Shown piece after piece: positions 53,277 to 64,000 of a stretch of DNA of 64,000 nucleotides. The DNA comes from JADJXM01 sp937967285 (GTDB lineage: Bacteria; Acidobacteriota; Blastocatellia; RBC074). How positions within the stretch are numbered: position 1 is the stretch's first letter; each line of letters begins with the position of its first letter. Location: NCBI GenBank assembly GCA_050249535.1, contig JBFWQI010000015.1:62001-126000 (forward strand), in the 5' to 3' direction. The translations under genes and the position numbers were made by a program. The notes beneath the pieces are model-generated. The model had not been told where the DNA came from. It ran no database searches and was given only the letters and a program-made list of their open reading frames with translations.

Positions 53277-55133
53277 ATGAACCCAACCATCAGGATCGTA
53301 CTGACAGCCCTGCTTCTGCTGGCGCCGGCTGTTTTCAAAGGCCCCGCCGGCGTCGCCCAGACGGGAAAGGATGCGCCTCCGGACGGCGCGAAGATTTACG
53401 AGGAGCGGTGCGCGGCCTGTCACGATAACGCGCAGGGTCGAACGCCTCCCAAAACCCAGCTCGCCCGCAAGCTGCCCGACGAGATCATCGCCTCGCTGAC
53501 GACCGGAGTCATGAGAACTCAGGCCGAGGGTCTCAAGGAACTCGAGATCCGCGCTCTGGCGATCTACCTGACAGGCAAGCAGCCCGCCGGCCTGCTCGAC
53601 CCCGACCAGTTGACGAACCGCTGCCAGGCGCCCGGAGGCCCGATCGACCTCAGATCGCCCGGATGGAACGGCTGGAGCACCGATCTCGAAAACTCCCGCT
53701 ATCAGCCGAAACCCGGACTCAAGGCGGAGGATGTGCCGCGGCTCAAGGTCAAATGGGCTTTCGCCTACCCTGCCTCGATGGCGATCGGCCAGCCTTCGAT
53801 CGTCGGCGACAGGCTGTACGTCACAACCGATTCCGGTCAGGTCATCAATCTCAATGCCCGGACGGGCTGCGCGTACTGGGCGGTCGCGGTCAACGCGCCG
53901 GTCAGAACATCCGTCTCGGTCGGCCGTATGCCGGCCGGCAGCCCCGCGAAATTCGCCGCCTACTTCGGCGACGAACGCGCCTACGTCCACGCGGTCGACG
54001 CCGAAACCGGCAAGCACCTCTGGAAACTGAAGCTCGACGATCACCCGGTGGCTCGCATCACCGGTTCGCCGGTCCTCTACCGCAATCGACTCTACGTTCC
54101 GATTTCGTCGGTTGAAGAGGCGATTTCACGCGGCGACAAGTACGAATGCTGCAAGTTCCGCGGAGCGATCGCGGCGGTCGATGCCGTAACCGGCAAGCTG
54201 ATCTGGAAATCGCATTCGATCACCGAGGAGATGCGGCCGTTCAAGAAGAATTCGGCCGGCACCCAGCTTTACGGCCCGGCCGGCGGAGCGATCTGGTCGG
54301 CCCCGACGATCGACGCCAAACGCGGCGTGCTCTATGCCGGAACCGGCAATTCCTACACCGACGCGCCGACCTCAGGAGCGGACTCGATCATCGCTTTCGA
54401 CCTGGCTACGGGCAAGATCCGCTGGTCGTTCCAGGCGGTGCCGAACGACAACTTCATCATGAACTGTCGCCAGCCCGGACAGGGCAACTGCCCTGAAAAC
54501 GCCGGCCCCGATTTCGATTTCGGCAGTTCGCCGATTCTGCACAAGCTGCGCAACGGCAAGGAGGTTCTGCTGGCGGGTAACAAGGGTGGAATGCTCTACG
54601 CGCTCGACCCCGCGAATCAGGGTAAGAAGCTGTGGGAGGTGAAGCTGGGGCTGGGAACGGCGCTCGGCGGCATCGAGTGGGGCTTCACGGCTGATGCCGA
54701 TAACGTCTACGTCCCGCTGGCCGATCCCTTCGGCCCGCCCGATCAGCGCAAGCCCGGAATCGCCGCCGTAAAGATCGCCACCGGCGAGAAGCTCTGGTTC
54801 ATCCCCGCGCCGCCGGCCAAATGCAGCTGGGGAACCACCCGCTGCAACAATGCCCAGTCGGCGGCCGCATCGCTGATACCCGGCGCAGTCTTCTCAGGCG
54901 CATCGGACGGTCATCTGCGTGCCTATGCCACAGCGGACGGCAAGATCATCTGGGATTTCGACACAGCCGGTCAGCCCTGGGATGCAATCAACGGCAAGCA
55001 GGCCAAGGGCGGAACGATCGACGGCGGAGGAGCGACGATCGCCAACGGCATCGTTTATGTCAACTCCGGCTACGGGCGCATCATCGGCATGCCCGGCAAC
55101 GCTCTGCTGGCGTTTTCGGTGGACGGCAAGTAA
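53277..55133 (+). CDS. Exported cytochrome c / PQQ-repeat quinoprotein
   Basis: A 618-residue exported protein like the cytochrome-containing PQQ dehydrogenases (for example polyvinyl-alcohol dehydrogenase). A signal peptide (IVLTALLLLAPAVFKGPAG) precedes a class I cytochrome c domain with heme site C45-A-A-C48-H49. A beta-propeller of PQQ-type repeats follows (LYVTTDSGQVINLNARTG, YVHAVDAETGKHLWKLKL, MLYALDPANQGKKLWEVKL, LRAYATADGKIIWDFDT). It should oxidise an alcohol or sugar outside the cytoplasm and pass electrons to its own heme. ATG 53277 has GGAGAG upstream; the frame from 53196 begins too early. Confidence 0.88.
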   Translation: MNPTIRIVLTALLLLAPAVFKGPAGVAQTGKDAPPDGAKIYEERCAACHDNAQGRTPPKTQLARKLPDEIIASLTTGVMRTQAEGLKELEIRALAIYLTGKQPAGLLDPDQLTNRCQAPGGPIDLRSPGWNGWSTDLENSRYQPKPGLKAEDVPRLKVKWAFAYPASMAIGQPSIVGDRLYVTTDSGQVINLNARTGCAYWAVAVNAPVRTSVSVGRMPAGSPAKFAAYFGDERAYVHAVDAETGKHLWKLKLDDHPVARITGSPVLYRNRLYVPISSVEEAISRGDKYECCKFRGAIAAVDAVTGKLIWKSHSITEEMRPFKKNSAGTQLYGPAGGAIWSAPTIDAKRGVLYAGTGNSYTDAPTSGADSIIAFDLATGKIRWSFQAVPNDNFIMNCRQPGQGNCPENAGPDFDFGSSPILHKLRNGKEVLLAGNKGGMLYALDPANQGKKLWEVKLGLGTALGGIEWGFTADADNVYVPLADPFGPPDQRKPGIAAVKIATGEKLWFIPAPPAKCSWGTTRCNNAQSAAASLIPGAVFSGASDGHLRAYATADGKIIWDFDTAGQPWDAINGKQAKGGTIDGGGATIANGIVYVNSGYGRIIGMPGNALLAFSVDGK

Positions 55134-55160
55134 CCGTTCTTCCGCGGTTACTGCCAAGCC

Positions 55161-55309
55161 GATATTTTCGACAGGATTAACAGGATTTGACAGGATTTAC
55201 AGGATTATTCCAAGGATATAAAGAAGCATCTTATTCCCCCTGATCCAACATTGCAGGTAACCTGCATTCTGTATGCTTTAAATTTATCCTGTAAATCCTG
55301 TCGAAAATT
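55161..55309. repeat. Inverted ACAGGATT-type repeat (period about 10 nt)
   Basis: Left arm GATATTTTCGACAGGATTAA continues as ACAGGATT units to about 55208. The right arm TTTATCCTGTAAATCCTGTC, ending GAAAATT, is inverted (55283-55309). It lies between the convergent ends of the quinoprotein and tonB genes. Confidence 0.85.
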
Positions 55310-55369
55310 AACCTCCCGTAAAGGCAGAGCAGGTACCTCCATCATTTCACATCCTGAAGGTTGAGGGCT

Positions 55370-56125
55370 TCACTGAATGACGAAGTTGAAGGTCAGGATC
55401 CCCTGAACCTTGACCGGAATGTCGCTCAACCTGGTCGGCTGGAAGACCCATTCGCGCGCGGCTTTGACGGCCAGCGGCCTTAGCACGGGATGCCCCTCGA
55501 CGGCCGTGGCCTCGATCACTCTTCCCTCCTCCGAGATCAGCACCAGAACCTGAACCGGCCCCTGAGCCTTGATCTGGCGCGCGATCGCCGAATATTCAGG
55601 CCGTATCTTGACCAGAGCTTTCCCCTGCAGGACGCCCTTCGATATCTGCATCGGCGCCTGTTGCTGTGTCGGCGCCGGCGGAGGCTCCGGTTTCGTCGTC
55701 GGCGGAGGCGGCGGCTCGGTCGTCGACGGTCTTCCTCCATAAACTCCGCCGCCGGCAGGGATCGTCGGATCGTATGGCGCGCCGTGCGTTACCGGCCCGA
55801 AATGAATCGGCCCCGTATCCGGAACCTGCGACGCCGGCAGAACCTCGACAGCCGGCCTGACCGGCGACGCAAAGACGGCGGCCCTCGACGGCTGCAGCAC
55901 CGTTCGCTGAATTCTGAGGCTCGGCGGAGGCCCCGCAGGCACAGGCGGCGGAGCGAGCATCGACTCCAGTTGGTACTCTTCAGCCAGGACCGGACTGAAC
56001 CCGACGACCGTCGCAACAGCCAGGCCGCCCAGCGCCAGACAGTAGAGCATCGTCGTCAGCGCGAAATACCTGCCGGTCTTTCCACCGCTCCTTCTACCAG
56101 TCGATTCAACCATTGTCTCAAACAT
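55370..56125 (-). CDS. TonB-family energy transducer
   Basis: A 251-residue TonB-like protein. One N-terminal TM helix (YCLALGGLAVATVVGFSPVL) leads to a long proline-rich periplasmic span (EPPPPPTTKPEPPPAPTQQQ) and a C-terminal TonB domain (KIRPEYSAIARQIKAQGPVQ, then VLVLISEEGRVIEATAVEGH and the ending GILTFNFVIQ). It would pass proton-motive energy from ExbB/ExbD to outer-membrane receptors. It follows the ExbD gene by 52 nt on the same strand. No ExbB gene or TonB-dependent receptor is in the window. Confidence 0.9.
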   Translation of the reverse strand: MFETMVESTGRRSGGKTGRYFALTTMLYCLALGGLAVATVVGFSPVLAEEYQLESMLAPPPVPAGPPPSLRIQRTVLQPSRAAVFASPVRPAVEVLPASQVPDTGPIHFGPVTHGAPYDPTIPAGGGVYGGRPSTTEPPPPPTTKPEPPPAPTQQQAPMQISKGVLQGKALVKIRPEYSAIARQIKAQGPVQVLVLISEEGRVIEATAVEGHPVLRPLAVKAAREWVFQPTRLSDIPVKVQGILTFNFVIQ

Positions 56126-56177
56126 GTTTCTTCCTCCATTTTATTTCGATCGATTACTCCCGCCCACGACGAACCGC

Positions 56178-56627
56178 TCACTGATCCAGATCCTCGATCT
56201 GAAGACCTATCGGGGCCCCTCCGGCCGACTTCACGATGTCGATAACTCCGACCACAGTGCCGTATCTGAAAGTACGCGGCGCCTTGAGAAAAACCGCTTT
56301 GCGATCAGCAGGCCGACCGTCGAGCGCCGACCGGAGCAGCGACTCAAGTTCCGGGACCGTGTCCGCTGATGTCCTGTTGAGCAGATAACCGCCTTCCCTG
56401 TCGATCGTCACGACAAGGGCCAGATCGTTTTCCGGTTCGACTCCGGCCGGCGGACGCTCCGGAATACGTGTTTCGAACCGGTGCGGATTCCCCGGCGAGA
56501 TGACCATAAAGATGATCAACAGGACGAGCAGCACATCGATCAACGGCGTGACGTTGATCGACGGTTTCGCGGTCGCGTCTCTTCGATCGTCTGGATTCAC
56601 AGAGTCCTCCTTCTTTGATCCGGCCAC
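56178..56627 (-). CDS. exbD: ExbD/TolR-type biopolymer transport protein
   Basis: A 149-residue ExbD/TolR protein: a short cytoplasmic N-terminus, then one TM helix in INVTPLIDVLLVLLIIFMVI with the essential aspartate, then a periplasmic domain ending IDIVKSAGGAPIGLQIEDLD. It works with ExbB, which is not encoded nearby, to use the proton gradient for TonB. It lies between the anti-sigma gene (131 nt upstream) and tonB (52 nt downstream). Confidence 0.93.
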   Translation of the reverse strand: MAGSKKEDSVNPDDRRDATAKPSINVTPLIDVLLVLLIIFMVISPGNPHRFETRIPERPPAGVEPENDLALVVTIDREGGYLLNRTSADTVPELESLLRSALDGRPADRKAVFLKAPRTFRYGTVVGVIDIVKSAGGAPIGLQIEDLDQ

Positions 56628-56758
56628 ACCGATCCTGTACCGCCGTCAGTAATCACCTCTGGCAGCAGCTGTTGTTTCGGGCACAGAGGGGCCCCTTGCG
56701 GGATGAACCCGCTGTTTGAGGCCCGATTATCGAATGGGGTTGTTAAGGGCTGACGATC

Positions 56759-57484
56759 TCAGCCTGAGATGTTGACCGTGCTGAAGAAGACCACGGCTTC
56801 GGCGCTGGTGTTTCTGCTCTGCCGCGGAGGCACGAAACTGGCGCGTTCCTGGATGACATTCGCGAATCTGTTCATCAGCTGGCGGTCCTGCGATGAGCTG
56901 AGGACGCGATCGACTTTCGCCCGGCCGTCCCGTCCGACTTTGACGGTGGCCATCATATCGACATCTTCCGAGAGGCTGGCACCGAAACCGAGCAGCTCGC
57001 CGGACGGATTCAAGACCGGCGGAGGGGGCGGTTGCAGAAGCAGCACCTTGAGTCTGATCTCGTCGCCGGCCCGGTCGTCGAACATGACCTCGGTCGCGGC
57101 CTGCGCCAGCGCCAGTGCGCGGTAAGCCGGATTATGGACTCCGACCGAGACCAGCAGAACCATGGCGACTGAAACAATCGTACCGATGCCCTGGGAGAAG
57201 ATGCGCGTCGTCCAGACATCGATCCAGTCGGCTCGCCGCCTCGCCCGGCGCTCTCTCAGACCGGCTTCCTTCCTCATCGCCATCTTGATCTGACCGGTCA
57301 TCGTCGGAATGCCGCCCGGTCGATCGAGCTCCCGAAGATCGCTCATCAATGTCCGCAGCCCGGCCGCCCTGCGCCTGCATCCGGGACACTCACGAAGATG
57401 CTCCTGGATCGCCACCCGGTCGCGATCGTCGGCATATCCATCCAACTGTGCAGAGTAGAGATTTGAAAATTCCTTGCAGTTCAT
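56759..57484 (-). CDS. Zinc-finger anti-sigma factor with a TonB-C-like exported domain
   Basis: A 241-residue membrane anti-sigma factor. The N-terminus has the zinc-binding anti-sigma motif with HLRECPGC (HxxxCxxC) and a distal cysteine (NCKEF). One TM helix follows (IGTIVSVAMVLLVSVGVH, about 105-122). The exported C-terminal part (about 160-241) has a pattern like the TonB C-terminal fold: VDMMATVKVGRDGRAKVDRV, QDRQLMNRFANVIQERASFV and AEAVVFFSTVNISG. It lies 236 nt downstream of an ECF sigma gene and upstream of exbD and tonB. The TonB-like reading of the last domain is an inference from pattern only. Confidence 0.83.
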   Translation of the reverse strand: MNCKEFSNLYSAQLDGYADDRDRVAIQEHLRECPGCRRRAAGLRTLMSDLRELDRPGGIPTMTGQIKMAMRKEAGLRERRARRRADWIDVWTTRIFSQGIGTIVSVAMVLLVSVGVHNPAYRALALAQAATEVMFDDRAGDEIRLKVLLLQPPPPPVLNPSGELLGFGASLSEDVDMMATVKVGRDGRAKVDRVLSSSQDRQLMNRFANVIQERASFVPPRQSRNTSAEAVVFFSTVNISG

Positions 57485-57720
57485 CTCTTAGTCCGGTTCG
57501 GCCGCCGCATCATGGCGGCTTGTAATCTGACAGTGCGAAGATTTCGTGTTTTCGGAGATCGACATCGACCGGTGACTGCGCGAGAGGAACCAAACCATGG
57601 TTGCTGACCCATTTGGTTCGCTATCGCCTGCTCGACCCATCGGCGTTGATCGTCGAATTCCGTCAACCGGTCGCTGACGATCTCCGAAACCTGCCCGGGA
57701 TTATCCCGGTTAATCCTTTG

Positions 57721-58416
57721 TCAACTTTCCGCATCGCATTCTTCAATCAGCCGGCGGAGCGTTTCGCGCCCGCGCGCGATCCTCGATTTCACCGTCCCGA
57801 CGGAGACATCCGTGGCATAGGCGATCTCTTCGTACGAGAGCCCCTCGATATCCCTCAGCACCACCGCAATACGAAAATCCTTCCTCAGACTGAGCAGCGC
57901 AAGTTCGAGCTGCCGCAATTTCTCGCGCGAAAGGGTCTCGGCCTCGGGCGTCGCGCATTCGCTCCTGAGCATCTCGGCGACCGTCGCGCCGTCGTCGAAG
58001 CCGGCGGTTGAGCTGGCATCGAGCGAGATCGTTTCGTTGCGACGCCGGCGGCGCCACCATCGTTCGGTGCTCCGCGCCTGATTGATCGCGATCCGGCAGA
58101 TCCAAGTCTTCAGGCTCGCCTCACCGCGAAACATCTGAAAATGCCTGAAGATCTTGATGAACGTCTCCTGCGTCGCATCGCGAGCGTCTTCGACATCGTT
58201 CAGGATCCGCCACGCCAGCGCGTAGACAAGAGGCTGGTACTGCTCGACCAGTTCGTCGAAGGCCGCCATCTCACCGGCTTTCAGCCTGACTATCAGAGCG
58301 GCCTCAAACGGGCACGGTTGCGTGACGCGCCGGGAATCAACATCCCCCGCGATCAGTTCGGAACCGGTGAACTCCTCGGTTCCGACAACCAGCAATGCCT
58401 CTTTTTCAGCCAGCAT
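57721..58416 (-). CDS. ECF-type RNA polymerase sigma factor
   Basis: A 231-residue sigma-70 factor of the ECF group. Region 2 is FDELVEQYQPLVYALAWRIL with DARDATQETFIKIFRHFQ and LKTWICRIAINQARS. Region 4 is LEL-ALLSLRKDFRIAVVLRD with YEEIAYATDVSVGTVKSRIA and RGRETLRRLIEE. An N-terminal extension of about 35 residues is unusual, so a later start is possible. It is probably controlled by the downstream zinc-finger anti-sigma factor and drives the exbD/tonB genes. The 236-nt gap to the anti-sigma gene is longer than usual and contains no convincing gene. Confidence 0.92.
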   Translation of the reverse strand: MLAEKEALLVVGTEEFTGSELIAGDVDSRRVTQPCPFEAALIVRLKAGEMAAFDELVEQYQPLVYALAWRILNDVEDARDATQETFIKIFRHFQMFRGEASLKTWICRIAINQARSTERWWRRRRRNETISLDASSTAGFDDGATVAEMLRSECATPEAETLSREKLRQLELALLSLRKDFRIAVVLRDIEGLSYEEIAYATDVSVGTVKSRIARGRETLRRLIEECDAES

Positions 58417-58547
58417 GCGCGTCGACGCTCCGTTGAGTATGCAGTTTCGCGCTCGTAATCGCTCTCCCGGCGATCACGACAAGATAGACCCCTGACCGAC
58501 GAAAAAGTTCCCTGATTGAGACGGATTTTAACAGATTTTAGATTTGT

Positions 58548-58623
58548 AGTGCGACGGCCCGGCGTCGCTTTAGTAGTCGATGTCGGAAAAGGGACTACTC
58601 AAGCGACGCCGGGCCGTCGCACT
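58548..58623. repeat. 31-bp hairpin of the 42-nt repeat family
   Basis: Arms 58548-58578 (AGTGCGACGGCCCGGCGTCG and on) and 58593-58623 pair with one mismatch around a 14-nt loop. The core matches the repeat block at 19341-19561. Like that block, it lies just past the 3' end of a minus-strand gene, here the aminotransferase (stop at 58630). Confidence 0.95.
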
Positions 58624-58629
58624 CCAAAG

Positions 58630-59991
58630 TCAGACTGAGAGGACTTCATCCAGCGTTTTGAGCATAAACGCCGCCTGCTCCTGATCGATGACCAGCGGCG
58701 GCGAGAGCCGGACGGTGCTGGTGCCGCAGCCCTGAACGATGACCCCGCGCTTGAAGAGCTCGATCTCGGTCTGGAGCATGACATCCGGCGCGGGCTCCTT
58801 CGTCTGCCGGTCCCTGACCAGTTCGATGCCGATCATAAGCCCCTTGCCGCGGACGTCGCCGATTATCTGATGCTTCTTCTTCAGTTCGTTGAGACCGTCG
58901 AGCAGGAACTGCCCGATCCGCGCGGCGTTCTCCATCAGGCTCTCCTCGAGCAGGTCGATCGTGACCAGCGAGGCGGCGATCGCCACCGGGTTGCCGCCGA
59001 AGGTCGAAGCGTGGGCGCCCGGTCCCCAGTTCATGACATCGGCTTTGGCCACCGTCGCGCCGAGCGGGATGCCCGAAGCGATTCCCTTGGCCAGCGACAT
59101 AATGTCAGGCACGAAGTCGAAGTGCTCCGAGGCGAACATCTTCCCCGTCCTTCCCATTCCGGACTGGACCTCGTCGGCGATCACCATGATCCCGTATTTG
59201 TCCGCGATCCGGCGGATGGTGTGCAGGAACGACGCGGGCGGAACGACATAACCGCCTTCGCCCTGGATCGGCTCGACGACGATCGCCGCGCACTCCTCGG
59301 GCGGAACCGTGGTCTTGAAGAGCTGCTCCTCAATCACCCGCGCACAATGCGGCCCCTTCTCCTCCTTCGCTCCGCAGGTCTCGGTAGTCATATTGTAGGG
59401 ACAGCGATAGCAGTTGGCGTACGGGACATGCGTCACGTCCAGCGCCTGCGCTCCGAATCCGCTCCGCTGCTTGGCCTTGCTGCCCGTCAGTGACAGAGCG
59501 CCCAGCGTGCGTCCGTGAAATGCCCCGAAGAAACCGATCAGCTTCGGACGCTTCGTCGCATAGATCGCCAGCTTGACCGCGCCCTCGACCGCCTCGGCGC
59601 CTGAGTTTCCGAAATGGACGCGCTTGTCGAAATCTCCCGGCGCCAGCCGGCTCAGCCTCTCGGCAAGTTGCGGCAGATGCCGATAGTAGTAATCGGTACC
59701 CGAAATATGAATGAACTCCTCGGCCTGCTTCTTGATCGCATCGACGACGCGCGGATGAGCGTGTCCCGTCGCACAGACGGCCACTCCACCATTGAAATCC
59801 AGGAAGATGTTGCCGTCAACGTCCTCCAGCATCGCGCCCTTGCCGCTCGCGACAACCAGCGGGTAACTGCGGGTGTAGGACGGTGAGACGAACTTCTCGT
59901 CCAGCCGAACGATCTCACTCGCCTTCGGCCCCGGCAATTCCGTCCTGATCTGCGGCAATTTCGCGGTCTTCAACTCTGCTTTTCCCTGCAT
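58630..59991 (-). CDS. Class III aminotransferase (acetylornithine/4-aminobutyrate type)
   Basis: A PLP-dependent omega- or acetylornithine-type aminotransferase of 453 residues. The PLP lysine is in MSLAKGIASGIPLG; other marks are DGNIFLDFNGGVAVCATGHA, HFGNSGAEAVEGAVK, FFGAFHGRTLGALSLTGSK and VIADEVQSGMGRTGK. Near residue 195-230 it has four cysteines spaced CxxC-x8-C-x9-C (NCYRCPYNMTTETCG onward), a feature of an 'acetyl ornithine aminotransferase family' subgroup. The natural substrate is not clear: GABA, ornithine or a related diamine. It is a single gene flanked by repeat elements. Confidence 0.9.
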   Translation of the reverse strand: MQGKAELKTAKLPQIRTELPGPKASEIVRLDEKFVSPSYTRSYPLVVASGKGAMLEDVDGNIFLDFNGGVAVCATGHAHPRVVDAIKKQAEEFIHISGTDYYYRHLPQLAERLSRLAPGDFDKRVHFGNSGAEAVEGAVKLAIYATKRPKLIGFFGAFHGRTLGALSLTGSKAKQRSGFGAQALDVTHVPYANCYRCPYNMTTETCGAKEEKGPHCARVIEEQLFKTTVPPEECAAIVVEPIQGEGGYVVPPASFLHTIRRIADKYGIMVIADEVQSGMGRTGKMFASEHFDFVPDIMSLAKGIASGIPLGATVAKADVMNWGPGAHASTFGGNPVAIAASLVTIDLLEESLMENAARIGQFLLDGLNELKKKHQIIGDVRGKGLMIGIELVRDRQTKEPAPDVMLQTEIELFKRGVIVQGCGTSTVRLSPPLVIDQEQAAFMLKTLDEVLSV

Positions 59992-60073
59992 GACACTACT
60001 CCTTACTTTATCTCAACGAACAAAACCACGGATCGATCATGCCGAATCTACCGGCAGACGACCCTCTGCTTTA

Positions 60074-60098
60074 TACTTTTTACTTTCTATTTTTTACT
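60074..60098. repeat. Degenerate TTTCTAC-type heptamer stretch
   Basis: TACTTTTTACTTTCTATTTT and on (from 60074): three to four decayed units in the 461-nt gap between the aminotransferase and cysS genes. Confidence 0.7.
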
Positions 60099-60226
60099 GA
60101 CGGATTAGTCCGCGAAGAGATTTTTGCGGGAGAGAAGGGGTATTTCCTGAGGAATAAGTAATCTAACTCGTTTCATAGACGCCAATTATACACGATCCTG
60201 CCGTCAAATGCCTCATTCAAAAGGCA

Positions 60227-60267
60227 GATGCCGCGAGAGGGCCGTCCGGAGCCCTGATCGCGGCATC
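60227..60267. other. Hairpin in the cysS/aminotransferase gap
   Basis: GATGCCGCGAGAGGGC pairs imperfectly with GCCCTGATCGCGGCATC. It lies in the 461-nt gene-free stretch 59992-60452. That stretch otherwise holds only the repeat elements listed here and, presumably, the aminotransferase promoter. Confidence 0.45.
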
Positions 60268-60295
60268 ACTATCTGAATTGCAATTTCGGATCAAT

Positions 60296-60436
60296 TCAAC
60301 AGGATTAACAGGATTTGTCAGGATTTACAGGATAATATTGGAAAATCTTTTGTCTGCTACAGAGAGGCAAAAGGCCGCTTCATTACCTTGAATCAATCCT
60401 GTCAATCCTGATAAATCCTGTTAATCCTGTCAAATT
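60296..60436. repeat. Inverted ACAGGATT-type element (period about 10 nt) with conserved core
   Basis: Left arm AACAGGATTAACAGGATTTG and on (60298-60334); right arm AATCAATCCTGTCAATCCTG and on (60391-60430). The core AAAAGGCCGCTTCATTACCT is almost the same as at 27194-27213, showing one dispersed family with this layout. Confidence 0.88.
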
Positions 60437-60452
60437 CCCCCTCTCAACCGGG

Positions 60453-61850
<1,398 letters not shown>

Positions 61851-61986
61851 GACGGCTGCTTCATCAACTTTCCAGAGATAGGAGCACAAAGCTCAGTGTA
61901 TTGAAGCGCCCGCCGGATTGTCAAACTCGGCGACCGAGCAACTGCTCAGCCTGCAGTTCAAAGTGATTTCAGCTGGATTTACAGGG

Positions 61987-62070
61987 CGCCGGAACAGTAC
62001 AGGGAGCGGTAGCGACCTGGTGCTCTGCGGTTTACACCAGGTTGCTACCGCTCCCTGTACTGTTCCGGCG
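61987..62070. repeat. 36-bp near-perfect hairpin
   Basis: Arms CGCCGGAACAGTACAGGGAG and on (61987-62022) and its inverse (62035-62070) pair with one mismatch around a 12-nt loop. The GGGAGCGGTAGC core recurs just outside, at the 3' end of the hydrolase gene, where it supplies its TAG stop. Confidence 0.95.
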
Positions 62071-62072
62071 AG

Positions 62073-63563
<1,491 letters not shown>

Positions 63564-63588
63564 CGGTGTCCTCCGTGGTTTCTTCATG

Positions 63589-63648
63589 CGGTGCGCACGC
63601 GCCCTCGCGTGCGATCAGGAAGACGCACGCGAGGGCGCGTGCGCACCG
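63589..63648. repeat. Perfect 25-bp inverted repeat
   Basis: CGGTGCGCACGCGCCCTCGC and on (63589-63613) and its exact inverse (63624-63648), with a 10-nt loop. It lies just upstream of the hydrolase gene and just past the cold-shock gene terminator. Confidence 0.93.
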
Positions 63649-63685
63649 TAAAAATGCCTCGCTCATCTTTCGACGAGCGAGGCAT
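63649..63685 (-). terminator. Intrinsic terminator of the cold-shock gene
   Basis: Read on the minus strand, ATGCCTCGCTC (63685-63675) pairs with GAGCGAGGCAT (63664-63654), followed by TTTTTA. It lies 25 nt past the stop. Confidence 0.9.
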
Positions 63686-63710
63686 CAGCTTCAAAAAGCG
63701 AAGTGAGAGA

Positions 63711-63932
<222 letters not shown>

Positions 63933-64000
63933 GACTACCTCCTGATTGTACTGATTCACGGGCATTTTAAGCACGTGGGGTTTAGCTAACGTCCCGCTTC

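Noticed and set aside
57481..57666. 61-residue minus-strand open frame between the sigma and anti-sigma genes
   Set aside because: Although its stop overlaps the anti-sigma start (ATGA), its sequence is basic and low in information, it has no ribosome binding site, and no family fits.

Overview
The window looks like chromosomal DNA of a Gram-negative, GC-rich bacterium, most likely an acidobacterium. The main clues are a VWFA-related protein of the type typical of Acidobacteriota (41678-43339), a CadC-like winged-helix/TM/TPR regulator, several DUF4252-type secreted proteins, KdsB (LPS Kdo activation), TonB/ExbD, and a split glycine decarboxylase. A Blastocatellia-like placement is only a guess. 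No rRNA, tRNA, CRISPR array, transposase or phage gene was seen. The content is mostly housekeeping and envelope functions.

Layout: 1-2.7 kb, electron-transfer flavoprotein alpha (5' end outside the window) and ETF-quinone oxidoreductase. 2.9-16.9 kb, envelope and thiol-redox genes: DsbD, a PpiD/SurA-type isomerase, a geranylgeranyl-reductase-family flavoprotein with a small membrane partner, an M14 carboxypeptidase, a PBP4-type lipoprotein, and a SurA/DsbA-like fusion followed by a cysteine-rich secreted protein. 17-30 kb, regulators and metabolism: CadC-like regulator, divergent peptide deformylase, HAD phosphatase, KdsB, MetB-type enzyme, PP2C phosphatase, sigma-54 response regulator with a histidine kinase, a CheY-like protein and small unknowns. 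30.5-38 kb: PPDK, RecO, small membrane proteins, a DUF374 acyltransferase, GDPD, DUF1232 and DUF971 proteins. 38-45 kb: a Tat-lipoprotein amidohydrolase, then a minus-strand locus of ECF sigma factor, putative anti-sigma factor, three DUF4252-type proteins, a VWA protein and an RDD protein. 45.3-50 kb: the full glycine cleavage set gcvT-gcvH-gcvPA-gcvPB. 50-55 kb: small heat-shock protein, Lon and a cytochrome/PQQ-repeat quinoprotein. 55.4-58.4 kb: a second ECF sigma/anti-sigma pair with ExbD and TonB. 58.6-64 kb: class III aminotransferase, CysS, a beta-lactamase-fold hydrolase and a cold-shock protein.

The most unusual feature is the intergenic DNA. Gaps repeatedly hold short-period repeats (7, 9, 10 or 42 nt) arranged as inverted pairs around a short loop. 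Many touch or enter the 3' ends of genes, so the repeat itself supplies the last codons and the stop. A 292-nt element with perfect 15-bp terminal inverted repeats (37760-38051) and scattered single copies of its terminus suggest a non-autonomous mobile or REP-like family. The two best candidates for poorly described protein systems are the sigma/anti-sigma/DUF4252/VWA locus (39.6-45 kb) and the sigma/anti-sigma/ExbD/TonB locus (55.4-58.4 kb), whose anti-sigma factor appears to carry a TonB-C-like periplasmic domain.
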